From: Euwallacea fornicatus
Lineage: Eukaryota; Arthropoda; Insecta; Coleoptera; Curculionidae
NCBI RefSeq assembly: GCF_040115645.1
Contig: NC_089561.1
Span: 2,604,001-2,668,000, forward strand
Direction: 5' to 3'
Length of the DNA stretch: 64,000 nt
Of the stretch, positions 33,535 to 46,598 are shown piece after piece. The position numbers and the translations under genes were made by a program. The notes under the pieces are model-generated. The model made no database searches and was not told the DNA's origin. It saw nothing but the letters and a program-made list of their open reading frames with translations. Position 1 is the first letter of the stretch, and the number at the start of each line of letters is the position of its first letter.

Positions 33535-34281
33535 TTAAAGTACAAGGGATTTATCGGCGATTAATGGCGGAAAACAACCCATGAAAGCAAACACTGTCAA
33601 AGGTGTATTGTGGAATCGCTTCGATGCTAAGCAAACAAGGTAAATAGCTCCCACAACTCGACAATACTTACCTATACAGTGGAATGAAAGGATACTTTCC
33701 AGTGCAAATATTGAACTTGTTCCATTTATATACAATGTGGTTTTTGTAAAGGGCGAAGATAATGGTTTTTGGATTAAAACAGAGGCAGGTAATAAGCAGA
33801 GCATGCATCAGAACCAAATCTCGCAGATATCATCTATGATGTGTAGCCTATTCAATTCGTATGTTTTGTCTGTAACCCGTGATATTACAAAAAGGGATTC
33901 AAAGGGACTTTTGTTCCCCTTTAGCTCGATTTCGCCAAACATCAGATCATCAATGTCGGCTCGCATTCGAACAATGCCTCGATGATTCTCTATAGGGTCT
34001 TTGTGTCTCGTCGTAATGCATGGAATTGGAGTTGAAATTGTGTATTGCTTTGTTTTAATTCGGTAAGATCGGTCATGGCGGAGCGCCTCCAAGAAAAGGT
34101 CTATAAGCGACAAATATCTGCTACATACATAGCGTAAATACATTACCACGCCTTCTCCGGAGCGCCTATTCATCTTGGACCAGACCAAATTCGAAAATCT
34201 CGAGACTTCTATTCGTATAAAGGGCATTGTGTCCTTTCCACTCGAGTAAAACATATTTGGCTTTGTGTCCCGCTCTTTCAT
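33535..34281 (-). other. Two adjacent minus-strand ORFs, unassigned
   Basis: Frames of 157 codons (33808-34281) and 89 codons (33535-33804) follow one another with only a stop between them. Neither shows a motif I recognise. Plus-strand frames here are short. Composition and absence of splice context argue for a decayed repeat or chance; a retroelement fragment is possible but I cannot name it. Confidence 0.15.
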
Positions 34282-37141
34282 TGAGAAATGTTATACAAGC
34301 TGGACTAAGGAAGCATAGAAAAGTCAAGGTCCTCTTGAAGAATGTCCGGCCATCAATTATAGGGGACTTAGTGGCAAATTTGCTGCTTTTGGGAATTTGT
34401 CAACCAAATGACACACGTGGATGACTGGCGTTATACGTTCGAAATGGAAAGGTTGGATACTGGAACAATGCCGGATCTCGTCGAAGTGGTTCAAAATTGG
34501 ATACTGAAGAGTCACTTTTACTCTTGCGGTGAATTCATATTTCCAGTATTGCCAGTTTTAATTGAGATGTTGCGCAGTCAGTCACTCCTACGATCTGCCA
34601 ATGGGTCGACGACCTTCTGTCACGAACATTTACCAAAGTCTGGCAACATGGGTGCACATTTGACAGTCGTCAATACAAAAACAAAAAAGTGTTGCAGAAA
34701 CTGACTGGTTCTTTCTCATGTGAGGCCACTCGCGTTGTTTGCATCAATGAAAAGACTAAAATTTAATTAAAAATTTACTTGAACGTGATATATTGTAAGA
34801 TCAAGATACGTAACTTAGTTCAAATAAGCGTCTCAGTATCAAGTTTTTAAAGCCTGGCCACATGGTTCCGTGTTGTCGAATTCTCGTTGTCACGTCATGT
34901 TAGAATCAAATGGTTGCTGCAGAGTTGGCAACTTTACTTCACAAGGTAATTTTTCTTCATTTATTTCCTCAAAAAAAAAACTAAAACTTCGCGTTACACG
35001 CCAATAATTCACTTAAACCAAGCTTCTGAGTGCGTTTATTAAAGTCTGGAAATATCGTTTCAGTTTTAACAGATTTCACTTGCATGTCATTCCAGAATAA
35101 ATTATCGCATGGTTGCCATTTTCACATTAATTTCATTTCACCTAATTGGAGCGCCATAAGAACCTTAAAATTGGAAGTAAGTATTGGCAATATTTTTCGT
35201 TTTTATTGGCAACAACTCGATGTTAAAGTTATCAACACATCAATAGTTTCGCATTAAGTCAGGTCCCGAATAAGTCGGTTAAATTCCGGCAATACTATTG
35301 TGTATTTAGCACTTTCATTCGCACCTCACGTTACCGCACAAGGCACTAGCAGAGTTGCCAGTTTCACTCCATCTGTCATCTATTTTCCTTAAGGTCCACA
35401 TTTGATCTCCCCGTTGAGATTTAAATCACCCATACTTAATAACCTCATTTCCATTGGGTTTGAAGTCGGGACTTTCAACGTGATTCAATATTGCCTAACA
35501 GCCCAAATTAGTATTATTCGCAGATATCTCCCCAATTAGCCGAGACATAATCGGAACTTAAGGGGTGGATTCACCCCCGAAGAGAGAGTTTTCTGTTTTG
35601 AATGGCCATTATAGGTGGCTGGATGCCCAACGTGCGCCGCGTACCCCGCGGCGTATGTTTGATATTTCCCACACGTTCAAGTGCTGGCTCCCAGTGGGAT
35701 GCTAAATATTGCGAATGGGGAATAAAGTAGCTCAGGGGTAAATTCCGTCAACGGCAGCCCAATGCACATATTAATTAATTAATTGGGAATGATTGTCCCG
35801 TTTTATTATTATTGTGGGAGGGGTAGTTTTAATAGTCGTGCTTGCAGGGATGAGCTAAAAGGAAAACCAATTCAAGTATACTATTAAATCAATGCAAAAG
35901 TTCCTTGTCTATGCTCGTCTGTTGGTATATCGATTATTTTTAACGTATTGAAAGACACCCAGGAAATACGGGAGAGGTAAATTCATGACGCTGAATTTTA
36001 CTAAATGCATTTTTATGTCTAAAAATAATCCCACGTGAATTAAATAAATATATTTGGTATTAATATAATTATTATAGCCCTGTGAGGCACGAGCAACTTC
36101 AAAATTTCACAAACACGACGTATCAATGACATCATTTGCTCCAGGCGACACCAAATGCACACCGAAAATCCTTCATGATTCATAACGCTCCATTCCAAAA
36201 ATCCTCGCGCCCTCTGTTAGCAAAAATGTTATTTAAACTGATGCGTTTGTTGACCAATCAGTTGACAAGATTTTAATGACGTCTTGTCTTGATTGTTTCT
36301 TTTAACAGAACATGACGAGCGTAGTTTCAAGCCTTAATATTCCTGAGTATAAATTAAATCATATTGCAGTTTAAGACCGTTTTTAGCGCGAAATCCCTGT
36401 TTTCAGTGCAGCAGTATTAAATTTTAGGTCTTAGTTTATGGGAAAACTACTACAATAGCAGTGACTCGGTGATTTCTAATCCAGTTGAAGCGTTCCAAAG
36501 TTCATATTCTTGGGGTACACAAAGGCGTCCATTTATGAAATTTGGGTAAGTTTTATTTTAGAAGTTGTTCCCTCTGTTAAATTGAGGAAGCTCCGAGTGG
36601 AGTTTTCCTAAAATCAGGGTCCTTAAGGTATCTTCTCGAATATGGTTGAGTTTCTGATACCTTCAAATAGATACATATGTCCTGTTAAGACCTTTACATA
36701 ACATTCAAGTGGGAACAGAGATTTATTATGTCGTGTATCCACGTTCTACGTGCCATTCAGGAACGGGTTCATCCGAGGTCGCTCCCGAGCGTTCCTGTAT
36801 GAATCTTTTCTGTCTACCTTCCCCGTATGAACTACTTTTTAACGAAATTTCTACTAATTCTGTTCTTAAAAAAATTAAAACGGATAATTGCCCCACGAAA
36901 CACAAAATAATACATTATAAATGTAGAAACGGGTTGCAGGCAGCGAAGTATTTTATAAAGTGCAAGAGCTGCAAAAGCTCTTATACATGATTGTACAATA
37001 TTTTTTATCACAAATGCAGCTACATTCCAAGTAATGGTCGCTTTTAGGCATAAGGAAGGATCATGAATTTGTGAAAGTGTTTAGATATGCCGCAATTGAA
37101 CTGTCTATAATATATATTATTTCCGTAGTAACCATACATGC

Positions 37142-37158
37142 ATAATAATAATAATAAT
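37142..37158. repeat. (ATA)n microsatellite
   Basis: This is a short run of ATA trinucleotides followed by AT-rich partially palindromic sequence ('atgatgcatacatcat'). It could be the 3' tail of a retroelement, but no body was recognised. Confidence 0.7.
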
Positions 37159-40100
37159 ATGTTTATTATGATGCATACATCATAAAATTATTATTTACAG
37201 AGTAAGCAGCTAAAACCATTATTTATTCATCAGAATAGGTACGCGAGCGTAACGAGCGGTAAGTTGTTGTTGGTAGTTTAAGTCTCAAGTTTTGTACCAA
37301 AGTACGTTTAATCTTGACTAAGTTAAGATACAAATAATAATTAATTTTTATAAAATTGTATTTTCGATAGTAAGTGGGTTTGAATACGCACTGTCAAGGA
37401 TGTCAGTGGATAAATGCATTTTAATGACTAGTGAATTGAATAAAAAGAATTTTTTTAACCCTAGAACCCCGGAAAACTGAATGTTACAATTAATGGTTTT
37501 TGTATCGAAAAGCGTGCATTTTGATACCGAAAAATTCCATACTCCCAATAACAATGAACTCTCAATTTATATTTAGTAATATTTCATATTTAATATCTTT
37601 CCCAACTGCCATATACAAATAAACGCACACATCCTCCCTTTTTCGCAATTGAATTCCGAACAAATATTACCGCATATATGCCTTTAGGTCAAACATTGTT
37701 CCTTATTGTTGCAGCTTAATCCAAATCTTGTTTTATATGTTTGCTCAAAGTATTAATTTTTCGCCCCATCCATTTGTAATAATTGCTTTGAAAGCAAATT
37801 TGTATGACATATTTACTTAAGACCGTTTACATACAAGATGCAGTTGCTTTCAGGTAGAATGTAGAGCAACTTTAAAATGTTAGAAATGCGCCACTTAGCA
37901 CTTAAAACTTGAAACTCCTGGAGCAGTTTTATTCCTAGAGTTAAGCGAACAGTGCAAGAGAGAAGTTTTCCCGGAAAGTAGTCCTTAGGGTTTAAAGGAT
38001 TTCATCTATTTTTATTTCTTAGGAGTATATAACTTTTCTTCTGATAGAGCTCGAAATTAATACCAAAATCAAGCAGATCTGCTTATCCTACTTCCTTAGT
38101 CCTTAGAGATCACTCATCCTTGAATCTATTATACAAAGTTAACTACCCTTAATTATAGCAAAATTGTAACTGAAACCCTTAATTAATATTCATAAATCCG
38201 GCTGGATAAAGTAAGGGGTTAATGAACAGGTTTTGATGACAAAACACTCGAAACTAAGGTGAACTCTCTCAATTACCCTCAACCCTACTGATGCTTTCAA
38301 TGAAACAACATTTCATTGCGTTTATCGATTGCAATCTCATCCATTATTTCATAATTAAATGGCGACTTAAATGGGGTAATTGGAGGTTGCCAAAACGTAA
38401 CAAAAGCTGATTTGCTACCACCCTGTAATCAGACACTTATTGCTCCCGGGAAGTTTCAATGATTGAGAATCAAATTGCATTGATGTCAAAGTGCTTCCTA
38501 AAAAGCTTTGAAAAGGGGATTTTTAAATGGCTAAATATAAGCATTAAGGCAACATTGTAACAAAACCGGTGGGGTAATATCCCTTTAAAGGTCATTAGGG
38601 CCTTATCATTGGGTGCTGAAAAAACTGTTAAAGTCAGATAAGGATCGCATGCGTGCTCTGCTATAAATTACTATTCATCGCAGAGTTACAGTCTTCGGCA
38701 TGAACAAGTTCAAGTGTTAAAGGGCGATATTTGCGTGACCTGCAGTGGCGTTACAATTTTTACTAAATACTGAGGAAATGGAAAAAGTTAACTCGTATAG
38801 GAAAATTGTGCACACCCATGTGAAACGGCTGAACCCATCACGGAAATCATAATTTACAAAAGTTTTTCTGCCACTTAAGTGAAATTTTACGATGCATGCC
38901 TAACGTACACGCCACATACACGAGGTCAAGCTGTAAAACTACCAGCAAAATTTTAGGAAACTCCGACACTTGAGTCTCTGGTCCTGAAGAGAGATGTTCG
39001 AATTTTCTGCTGTCCTAAGGAATATTAAAATGATTAGAAACAAGGAACCCTTTCTGTAGTTACTTGGGTTCATTAAAATTTTATCGTCAGCGATTATTTT
39101 CAAGCCCTCTTTTTCGTCTTATGCTTCCTTGAAAGATGAAGTATCCCTTTGCTTTATTTGCTAGCCTGTCGTCGCAGAGGGATGAATTCTTCCGAATAAC
39201 GTCCGATTGTTCCTGCTTAGACTTAAAGGCAAACTCTTCGTGAAAAAAATATTCAAAAGAAGGTTAAAAGATGGTTTTCGAGTGCTCTAACATACATTTA
39301 ATTACTACAAAAAGTAACTATTTAAGCGAAAAATAAATATTTGCGATTTTCGGAATTCGTAATACATCCGGGAAATAATATTGTTCTGATCAGAGCATTT
39401 TTTCATAACATAAAACGAACAATAAGGGCAGAGTTGCAATTACAGACTGTTCGCGTCAAAAACTCATAAAACTACTCTACGAGCAGAATTTCTTGATAAA
39501 AACGTGCTCTTCTGAGTTCTTCATTAGCTCAGGTCAATTAACGATTTAATATAATTCTGCTCGTTTGAAAATATTTTTTGGACTAATTTAGACCCGAAAA
39601 GACACGCATTCAGGAAATAATGTCTTTGGTTCTTACGTTATAATACCAGCAGAGTATCCCTGTGGTTTGAGGTCCAAACCCCGAATTTGCCCCTTTCCAC
39701 AACCATCAACTTAATGTCAGTCAAATCGAGCAGCACAAACCACTCGAGTATAGAAAAGTGGTAGATCCGGGGTGTCTTTCCCTTGTAAAATATCAAATCG
39801 ATGCCGGGAATGAAGTGGAATCTCTTTTCGTAATGGTTTCAGTTCACATTTTAAGTGGGTTATGGCTCTATTGTGATGTTAAACTATTGCATTTGAAGGA
39901 TGTGTGTATGTGCCTGAAATTGCTGGAAACCGTGGTGTAGTTTGGGTCTAAAGTTCTTGTTAAGTATCGTCGCTGAGGCGTTAATAATGAAGTGTCGCGC
40001 CCTAACAAAGCCATTCATAAGGGCGGGTTTATATTGATAATAACGTTTAGTTGTTAGCTCATGAAATTACGTATTTGTCCTTTAGTAATTGGCGAGCGAT

Positions 40101-42818
40101 CTATTATAATTTATCAACTCACGTCAGTCGTTTGTTGTGTTTCGAGCAGGTATGTCGGAAAAAAACGTTGCTTATGACGAGGCTTCAGGGGAAATTAGGC
40201 ATGAATTTATGAATATAACAATCACAATAAAAGTCGTCGAAAAGGGCTCTTAAGAGCGCTAAGTTTTGTTTGTTTGAGCTTTAATAATGCAATTCAAACT
40301 TAGATCCCTACAACAAGGTCTTAGAACACTATTTGTCCAAACAAGAAAAGAAAAATATTTATCAGGGAACTCGGGATTGCAGGAATTTATCCAGGGGGAC
40401 TTCGACTTACAGTTGTTTTCCTTTCAAACTTCGAAAATGTCTTGGATCCGGTTTTCCGATCGTCGGGCCATTTTGATCAAATTTTATTGGAAGTTTTCTT
40501 CTTTGGGCATTTCTCCACTGGGAAAGATGGGATCCAACATTTATCAATATAGTATACAGAAACTTTCTCACACTTTGCCAGTACCGTGTAAAAGAATCCC
40601 ATCGATTACCTGTAGTGGGTACTTATTGAGGAGAATGCAGCAAAATTTACTATAAAGCCAGCCGATTTCAATGCGAAAGTACTTGACTTTTCTCCAATCC
40701 AAAAGAGCTCTTTTACAAATTTTTGCCTTTTAAAGACCGTTTTTATGAATGAAATGAATGAGTTGATACCTGCCATGAATACCCCTGCAGTTTCATTCAT
40801 AAGAATATCCGCTAATATATTTTAAATTCTGTTTTTGCTTTGTATCCCCCAGCACAGTAACCATTAGATTCTTCGGGGATTTGTGAATGATTCTTTGCAT
40901 AATGGTATACTATTATGCTCAGGTGTTCGGTTTCTTGCCTTTTACGAAGGAAGATTTATTTCATTCATTCATGAGGTTTTGGAAGACATACAGTCTGGGG
41001 TGCAAAGATCCACTGAAGTGGGCGTTTTTGACCGTTTGACATAAATCAAACTATTTCAGTTGAAAAAACCGCCTCATTCTTTAATGGTCATTGGCCTTTA
41101 AAATGCATTTCCGCTTTAGATTATTAAACTACATTTACTAGAGCAAGTCATCCTAGAATATGGAGTTCCATTTAGCATTCAAAGGGCAAAATGTGGAAAT
41201 TAAAACGTATTTCCGGGACATCAAAAGAGCCACATTGTTCGGCTCATCACAAAGGGAACCTAACTAACAATTCGTTGACACATATTTGATGGTTTGCCCT
41301 TAGTGAAGACCGTTCTAAGGTTTCCGCAGTTTAATCTAGTTCTTTTGTGGTTTTAGAATTAATTCGTTTGAAGGATTAAGTGGTGGTTTAGCCTCGTATG
41401 TCAACAGAGATAGAAGCACTTTCAGATGCTCAACAGTCGTGTCTTTCTGTCTCAGTTTCTTTCAAGTGCCACCCTGTACGTTCGCTTTATTTCTATAAAA
41501 ATTTTAGCTAGTTTTCAGAAGTATGTCTATTAGAAGCGAGCCCTTAGAAAATTTCTTTTCAACTGTCAACACACGCACAATCCCGAGCATATGTCTGTTA
41601 GTTCAAAATGGAAAAATACATATCCGCCCATTTCCATTAGCATAGCTTACGTCCTTGAGATGCGATTAAGTTACATAAAAATTTCAGCCCTGCCGTAGGC
41701 GCCTTTTACACCTTTAATAGAAAAATGAACCCTTGAGAATTGCTTTTAATCGACATAGGACGATTTTTAAATTGGGTTTTCAAGATTAAAGAACCAAGTT
41801 AGGTTTTCACTTGTTCCCTCGTGAATGCGATACTGAGTTTTGGTCGATGTATATGAAAATTTTAACTCCCTCTTACAAATGTGTTATCTCCCTTAGTTGA
41901 AAAGTTGATTGATGAGAACTACCGTTAGTCAATGACGGAAATTTGTTTTATACTTCGTTTTCAAACTTAAAAGCTAGAGGAGTCCTTTGCACCTTCACTC
42001 TGTATACGTACGGGCCCTCAAGATGTCATGGATTTAGGTGTCTATTGTTTTTAAGCGGTATATTACCTCATGGCGGAAAAAATCAACCCTTAAAAACGCA
42101 ACTTTTTCGCCGTTCTGAATTTTTTTTAAATGTGTTTTCGCACTTTAGAACTCAGTCGGTCTTCCACGCGTTCGAGATTTATATGGTTTCTTGAACATTT
42201 TTTTTTCGGCACCAAATTCTTTCCCTTAGTGAAAAGATTTAGTGCTGGAAAACAGACGTCCATCGGATGTAGTGTACATTGTGTTTTGAATCTTATAGAC
42301 GAGTCTCCTTAAACGGCCCTCATGTGAAACATCAAGAATTAACCGGCGAATGTATGAGACGCTTTTGAGCAAAAGTGATGCGTAGGTGATTGTCCGATAA
42401 AGCGCTTCTGAAGTACGCATTGGTGATTGTGCTTTCAAACTAGTTCACGGACGAAAATCCTAATCATGCCTAAGTAAATAGCGATTCGTTACCAAATGAA
42501 ATTTAGCCCTAAATCTTTACAAAGTACTGAATTCAGAAAAAAAACTATTCGTATATGCTGAAAATAGCCTTTAAACATTATAATAGTCTTTAATACCACC
42601 ACCAAAACTATCAAAGACAAATAATTCTCCTTCAACTACCATCTCTCGCAACCCTAAACCTTTAATACATATCATCCCATCGCAGGCCAATGTTTGCCTA
42701 GTCCAAGCCCTAATTTGTTTTTGGCATTGTGCAAGGGCACTAAGTATACACCTTTACACTTCTTTCAGGGCGGGGCCACGACCGGTGGTCGGGGGGTGGG
42801 ATGTTAAGAAGGGGATGA

Positions 42819-42854
42819 TTTTAAAAGGGATTTTTGTGTCGTTACTCTTCAGTT
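42819..42854 (+). promoter_or_regulatory. Candidate core promoter of the homeobox gene (TATA-like and Inr)
   Basis: 'ttttaaaag' at about 42819-42827 lies roughly 30 bp upstream of 'TCAGTT' at 42849-42854, a match to the insect initiator TCAGTY. Transcription starting at the A (42851) would give a 40-nt 5' UTR. A second initiator-like 'ttcagtg' lies near 42867. This is inference from consensus only. Confidence 0.4.
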
Positions 42855-42890
42855 TAGTAGAGAGTGTTCAGTGCGTCGTACCTCAACAAT

Positions 42891-43586
42891 ATGGAAAAAA
42901 CTACCAATATTGCCTCCAGGAATTTTTTCGTGGAAAGTTTGTTGGAGGGAAGTGACTCCAGTAAGCCTGCCCTGCGCAGACGACCTCCGCCACCGATGCC
43001 TAGGGGTGGTATTCCCATGATGTTGCCCTATCCTGCGGATTATGTGAATAATTACATGTCGTTTTTTCCTTGGATTACTGCGCAACAGTTCTATTCCGGA
43101 GCTCCGCCAGTGCGACCAGTTCCGATTCTCCCTCAAGTTCTACCACCAGTAGCACCTCCAGCACCTTCAACCACAAGTTCCAGGTTCTCGGAAGGAAGTC
43201 ACTTCTCCCCCACCAGAGATATTTCCCCGAACAGCAGCAGGGAGTCCACTCCAAGTCCTCAAAGGTCCCCTTCGCAAGAATCTTCGGACAAAGGGTCGTC
43301 TTCGAGCAAAAGGATAAGGACGGCCTTTACTGCCGACCAACTGTTGAATCTGGAGCGGGAGTTCGCTGCTAATAAGTATCTGTCCAGACTTAGGAGAATA
43401 GAGATAGCGAATTGTCTGCGATTGTCAGAAAAGCAGGTGAAGATTTGGTTTCAGAATCGGAGGGTGAAGCACAAGAAGGATATGGAGGACTATGGAGGGA
43501 AGAAAGGGTCTGGATGTTCCAACTGCAGGAATTGCAGCATGTTGCCAAATTCGAGTTGTGATGACATCGATATTTTGAATGGTTGA
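42891..43586 (+). CDS. ind: Gsx/ind-family ParaHox homeobox transcription factor
   Basis: A single exon of 231 codons. The homeodomain spans residues about 139-198 ('[20 protein letters not shown] ...'), with the helix-3 signature '[16 protein letters not shown]' and Gln at position 50 (residue 188). '[20 protein letters not shown]' is diagnostic of Gsx/ind and separates it from zen and the Hox classes. The N-terminal '[10 protein letters not shown]' matches the short conserved start of Gsx proteins. The middle is Pro/Ser-rich. The C-terminus has a Cys cluster ('CSNCRNC') and an acidic end, like the Cys/acidic tail of Gsx. In insects ind specifies intermediate-column neuroblasts in the ventral nerve cord as a nuclear DNA-binding regulator. 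The start is the first ATG of the frame after the Inr; in-frame codons upstream lack an ATG. Confidence 0.92.
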   Translation: MEKTTNIASRNFFVESLLEGSDSSKPALRRRPPPPMPRGGIPMMLPYPADYVNNYMSFFPWITAQQFYSGAPPVRPVPILPQVLPPVAPPAPSTTSSRFSEGSHFSPTRDISPNSSRESTPSPQRSPSQESSDKGSSSSKRIRTAFTADQLLNLEREFAANKYLSRLRRIEIANCLRLSEKQVKIWFQNRRVKHKKDMEDYGGKKGSGCSNCRNCSMLPNSSCDDIDILNG

Positions 43587-43749
43587 GTGTATTTATGTAT
43601 TATAGAACCTTGTCTGTGATATTAGTTGTAAGAAAGGTTACATTATTTAGACTTAAATATCTGAATTTCCTTGACCAAACGGTGTAAATTATTTTTGAGA
43701 GTGATGAGGTATTATGTATATTGAAGTGAATACTGGCTGTACATTTTTG

Positions 43750-43783
43750 AATAAATAACAACTTGTTCTGTAATTTAAATAAA
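43750..43783 (+). terminator. Polyadenylation signals of the homeobox gene
   Basis: AATAAA occurs at 43750-43755 and again at 43778-43783, giving a 3' UTR of about 180-220 nt. Downstream sequence is T-rich. Confidence 0.6.
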
Positions 43784-43799
43784 CGTATTTTTACAAAAA

Positions 43800-46590
43800 T
43801 TTCGATATTTTATTTAAAAATTGTTACGTGCTTAAATTTTTTAAGTATTTATCCAAATAAAACGAGAGCTAATATTCTGTAGTTTTGAGAAAAATCTGGG
43901 ACTCCAACATGTTTGCAAAAAGGCTAAGTGCAGGTACCGCCCATGTCTTTGTGCAAAGCAAAGAAATGGCTTTAGTGAGGATGACACAAAAAATTAACTC
44001 AGAAAGTTTGTCTGAAATTAGCAACAATTAGCAACAACGCTCTTACTGTTGAGGAGTCACGAGATAATGTAACTCCGATAATAATGGTTGAAATCAAAAT
44101 GGCGGATAAAAAAAACTGCAGAGTTACCAATGTTGAGTATACGCATAACAGTTGTATTCATTCCTATATGAATAACACTATGCGATAAATACTCAATAGG
44201 ATTAAAGATTTCTCATGTATCTCCAGAAAAATATTGACGAAAATGGCGCTTTTACTACTTACTGAAGATAAGTTGCCTAAATTTTATTTACAAAGTAAGT
44301 CGCACTTGATTAAATTTGATATCTGAATTTACGGCTCTAACTAAACTAGATACATTCGCTAATAAACCTTCGGACACAGAAAAAACGGGGTAAAACAGAG
44401 ATACGAACGACTTCAGTGGTCGTCCGCCCTAAACAACGTTCAATTTTCACATTTCCACTAGATTATGTTCCAGTTAGTGGTGTTTGTATTGCCAAGCTTA
44501 GAACAATTTTAATAAACCCCCTTACAGCATGGGATCAAATAGATCTTCATTAGAGCAAATTAGATGCCGGCCTGTATTTTTATCTTGTTAACATCATATG
44601 CTGCTAAGGCCCTTTATTACACTTTTACATTGTATGTCCCATATGTTGTGATTAAAATGGTTTCCATTACGTTCCACTGGCGTAGAGCTTCATCTTTTTT
44701 GTATAATCTAAAATGTGCTCTACTGTAAACGTCACTGAAGAAGCTCCACCCTTATTAACGCTTATTAAGCGGCCTCGTTGAAAAGGAGCCACCCCAAGGG
44801 GTGACAACCCCAATGTATGGTTAGTAGACAATAAAATTATTTTATATTGGACCCGTTACTTTTGTGCTTGCACAGATAATGTTCTGAAAAGATTTAATTG
44901 TATTCTATTGTGCTTTAAAAATATGTTTGAATTTATAATAAGTGGAGATGGGCCATTATGGGTTGTGGTTAAATTTGGTATGTCGCAGGAGGTCTGCATG
45001 GTACACCTTGATATTGTAGAGACACTTCTGCATTTCCGCAAATCACCCAACCGACGATCAGTCCTTCGTTAACATCCGTGAAATGTCGGGAAGAAAATAA
45101 ATGATGCGAACATGCCCTTAGGAATATAAAAGGGATAGTATAGTACTCCAAGAGTGTATCATATATAACGAGGCCCAAAACGCAACCTTTTGTCACCTCG
45201 CGCCATTCAGGATTGTATCAATAACTCAACTACAAATGGATTGGACACACTTACTTGTATTTGTACCCGCAATTAGAAACACTAGGTTGCAGTTTGCAGT
45301 ACCAACTAGGGGCCCATCTTATTGTGCTCACCGTGTATTTCGAATGGGATTTTTCAGGGACGGATTCGAGAATTTGCCTCCTGAGAGTCTCATCAAAAGA
45401 TCCGTTTTTCTCCGGAGTTTTCTGAACGTCTACACCCCCTTGCCAACGTTAGTTTAATTGCACTATAACCTGAGATTTTACACTCGAATCGGTAATCTGT
45501 TCTTCCCAACATGCAACTCGTTTCTGCCAATGTCTTCAATTACCCCTTAAAAACAAAGTCTTACAACCGAATTGGTATTATTTGGGGATTTCCCCCTAGA
45601 GTTTGGTTTTGTTATTCTGGAAGAAGTTCGATTATTCCTCAGTACGGTTCTGGGGCAGCCGCCCTTATTGGCGGTTGTTAAACAAATTTTATTGCCTTTT
45701 TTGGGATTCACCCCGAAAATTTTTTTCAATAATTTTCCGGTGATTTTACGTTCGACTGATTTCGAGGACCAGGTGGACTCTCTTCGTGTACAAAAGTCTC
45801 GCGCTGTTATTGTTGCCCTTTTATTAGTTGATCGGATTTTTGTAAAAGAACCCGAAACTGATGAAGCGTCAGGCCGTCTGGCATTTGTATGTTTTTGTTG
45901 CCTGCTCTCGCTGGCCACTCATTTCGTCTATTTAGTTTCCACAAAAAGCAAATTATGAAGGTAATAAATTTGGAAAAAATCACTCGGGCGCACGTAATCC
46001 CAACACGTGTATCGTTTGCTGAAAACATGATTAATTGGGTTGTATTTGTGCCTCTGGTATTTTTTTTCCCCCGTAATCAAATCAACGTCGGTGGAATAAT
46101 TTAAAACTTTCTAAATTTCTCATTTAGGCTGAAAGTTACTGTCTGAAAGCTTGATTAACATTAAGTTGCTTGTTAATAAGCTTAACCATTTTTCCCTCCG
46201 GAATTATTAAAATTCAAGTCAAACAAGTTAACAGCTATCCCAGCGAAATGATGTTGATTATCCTGATATTTTGCTCTGGGCTATTTTCCTTCGATTACTG
46301 ACCAGATTAGAAGTTTTAGATCGATTTTCGTTTAAATCCAACCTTTGCAAACGTATTTAGCGGATCATTCTACTGGCGGAAAATTTGAGAGAGAGACTTT
46401 AATTCGTTCGTTGGAGATTATTAGGAGATGTGCCTTAAACAATTTGAGGATGAGGTCTTGAAATGACCCGCGAGAAGCTCAAAAAGATTTTCGATTGAAA
46501 CAAATTTTTAAATTGTGCGAACAGCTTGAGAAAATATCTTAAAAAATCGTCAACCTTCGAGGTAATACCGACAATACTTTCATTCTTATT
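43800..46590. other. Intergenic, one short repeat copy, no gene seen
   Basis: Positions 44045-44140 hold the second copy of the short repeat also seen at 24740-24850. Overlapping frames of about 125 codons on both strands at 45547-45958 show no domain or splice context and are not called. Confidence 0.4.
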
Positions 46591-46598
46591 CTATTCTA

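Larger units (their letters stand above)
29750..42800. other. 13-kb gene-free region upstream of the Gsx/ind homeobox gene
   Basis: No coding exon is supportable. Noted content: a two-ORF block on the minus strand at 33535-34281 without a known domain, an (ATA)n tract near 37142, degenerate repeats around 34620-35370 with recurrent 'gttgcca/ttggcaac' strings, and homeodomain-type 'attaattaattaatt' at about 35768-35783. A large gene-free flank is typical of developmental regulators, so enhancers of the homeobox gene are expected here (inference). Confidence 0.4.

Noticed and set aside
40287..40655. 122-codon plus-strand frame
   Set aside because: No domain, unusual composition for a protein, no splice or promoter context.
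42891..43586. Assignment of the homeobox gene as zerknullt (Hox3)
   Set aside because: The [26 protein letters not shown] pattern, the [10 protein letters not shown] start and the Cys/acidic tail fit Gsx/ind better than zen.
45547..45958. Overlapping frames of 123 codons (-) and 128 codons (+)
   Set aside because: They are antisense to each other, have no recognisable domain and show no splice-linked neighbours. One long stop-poor stretch produces both.
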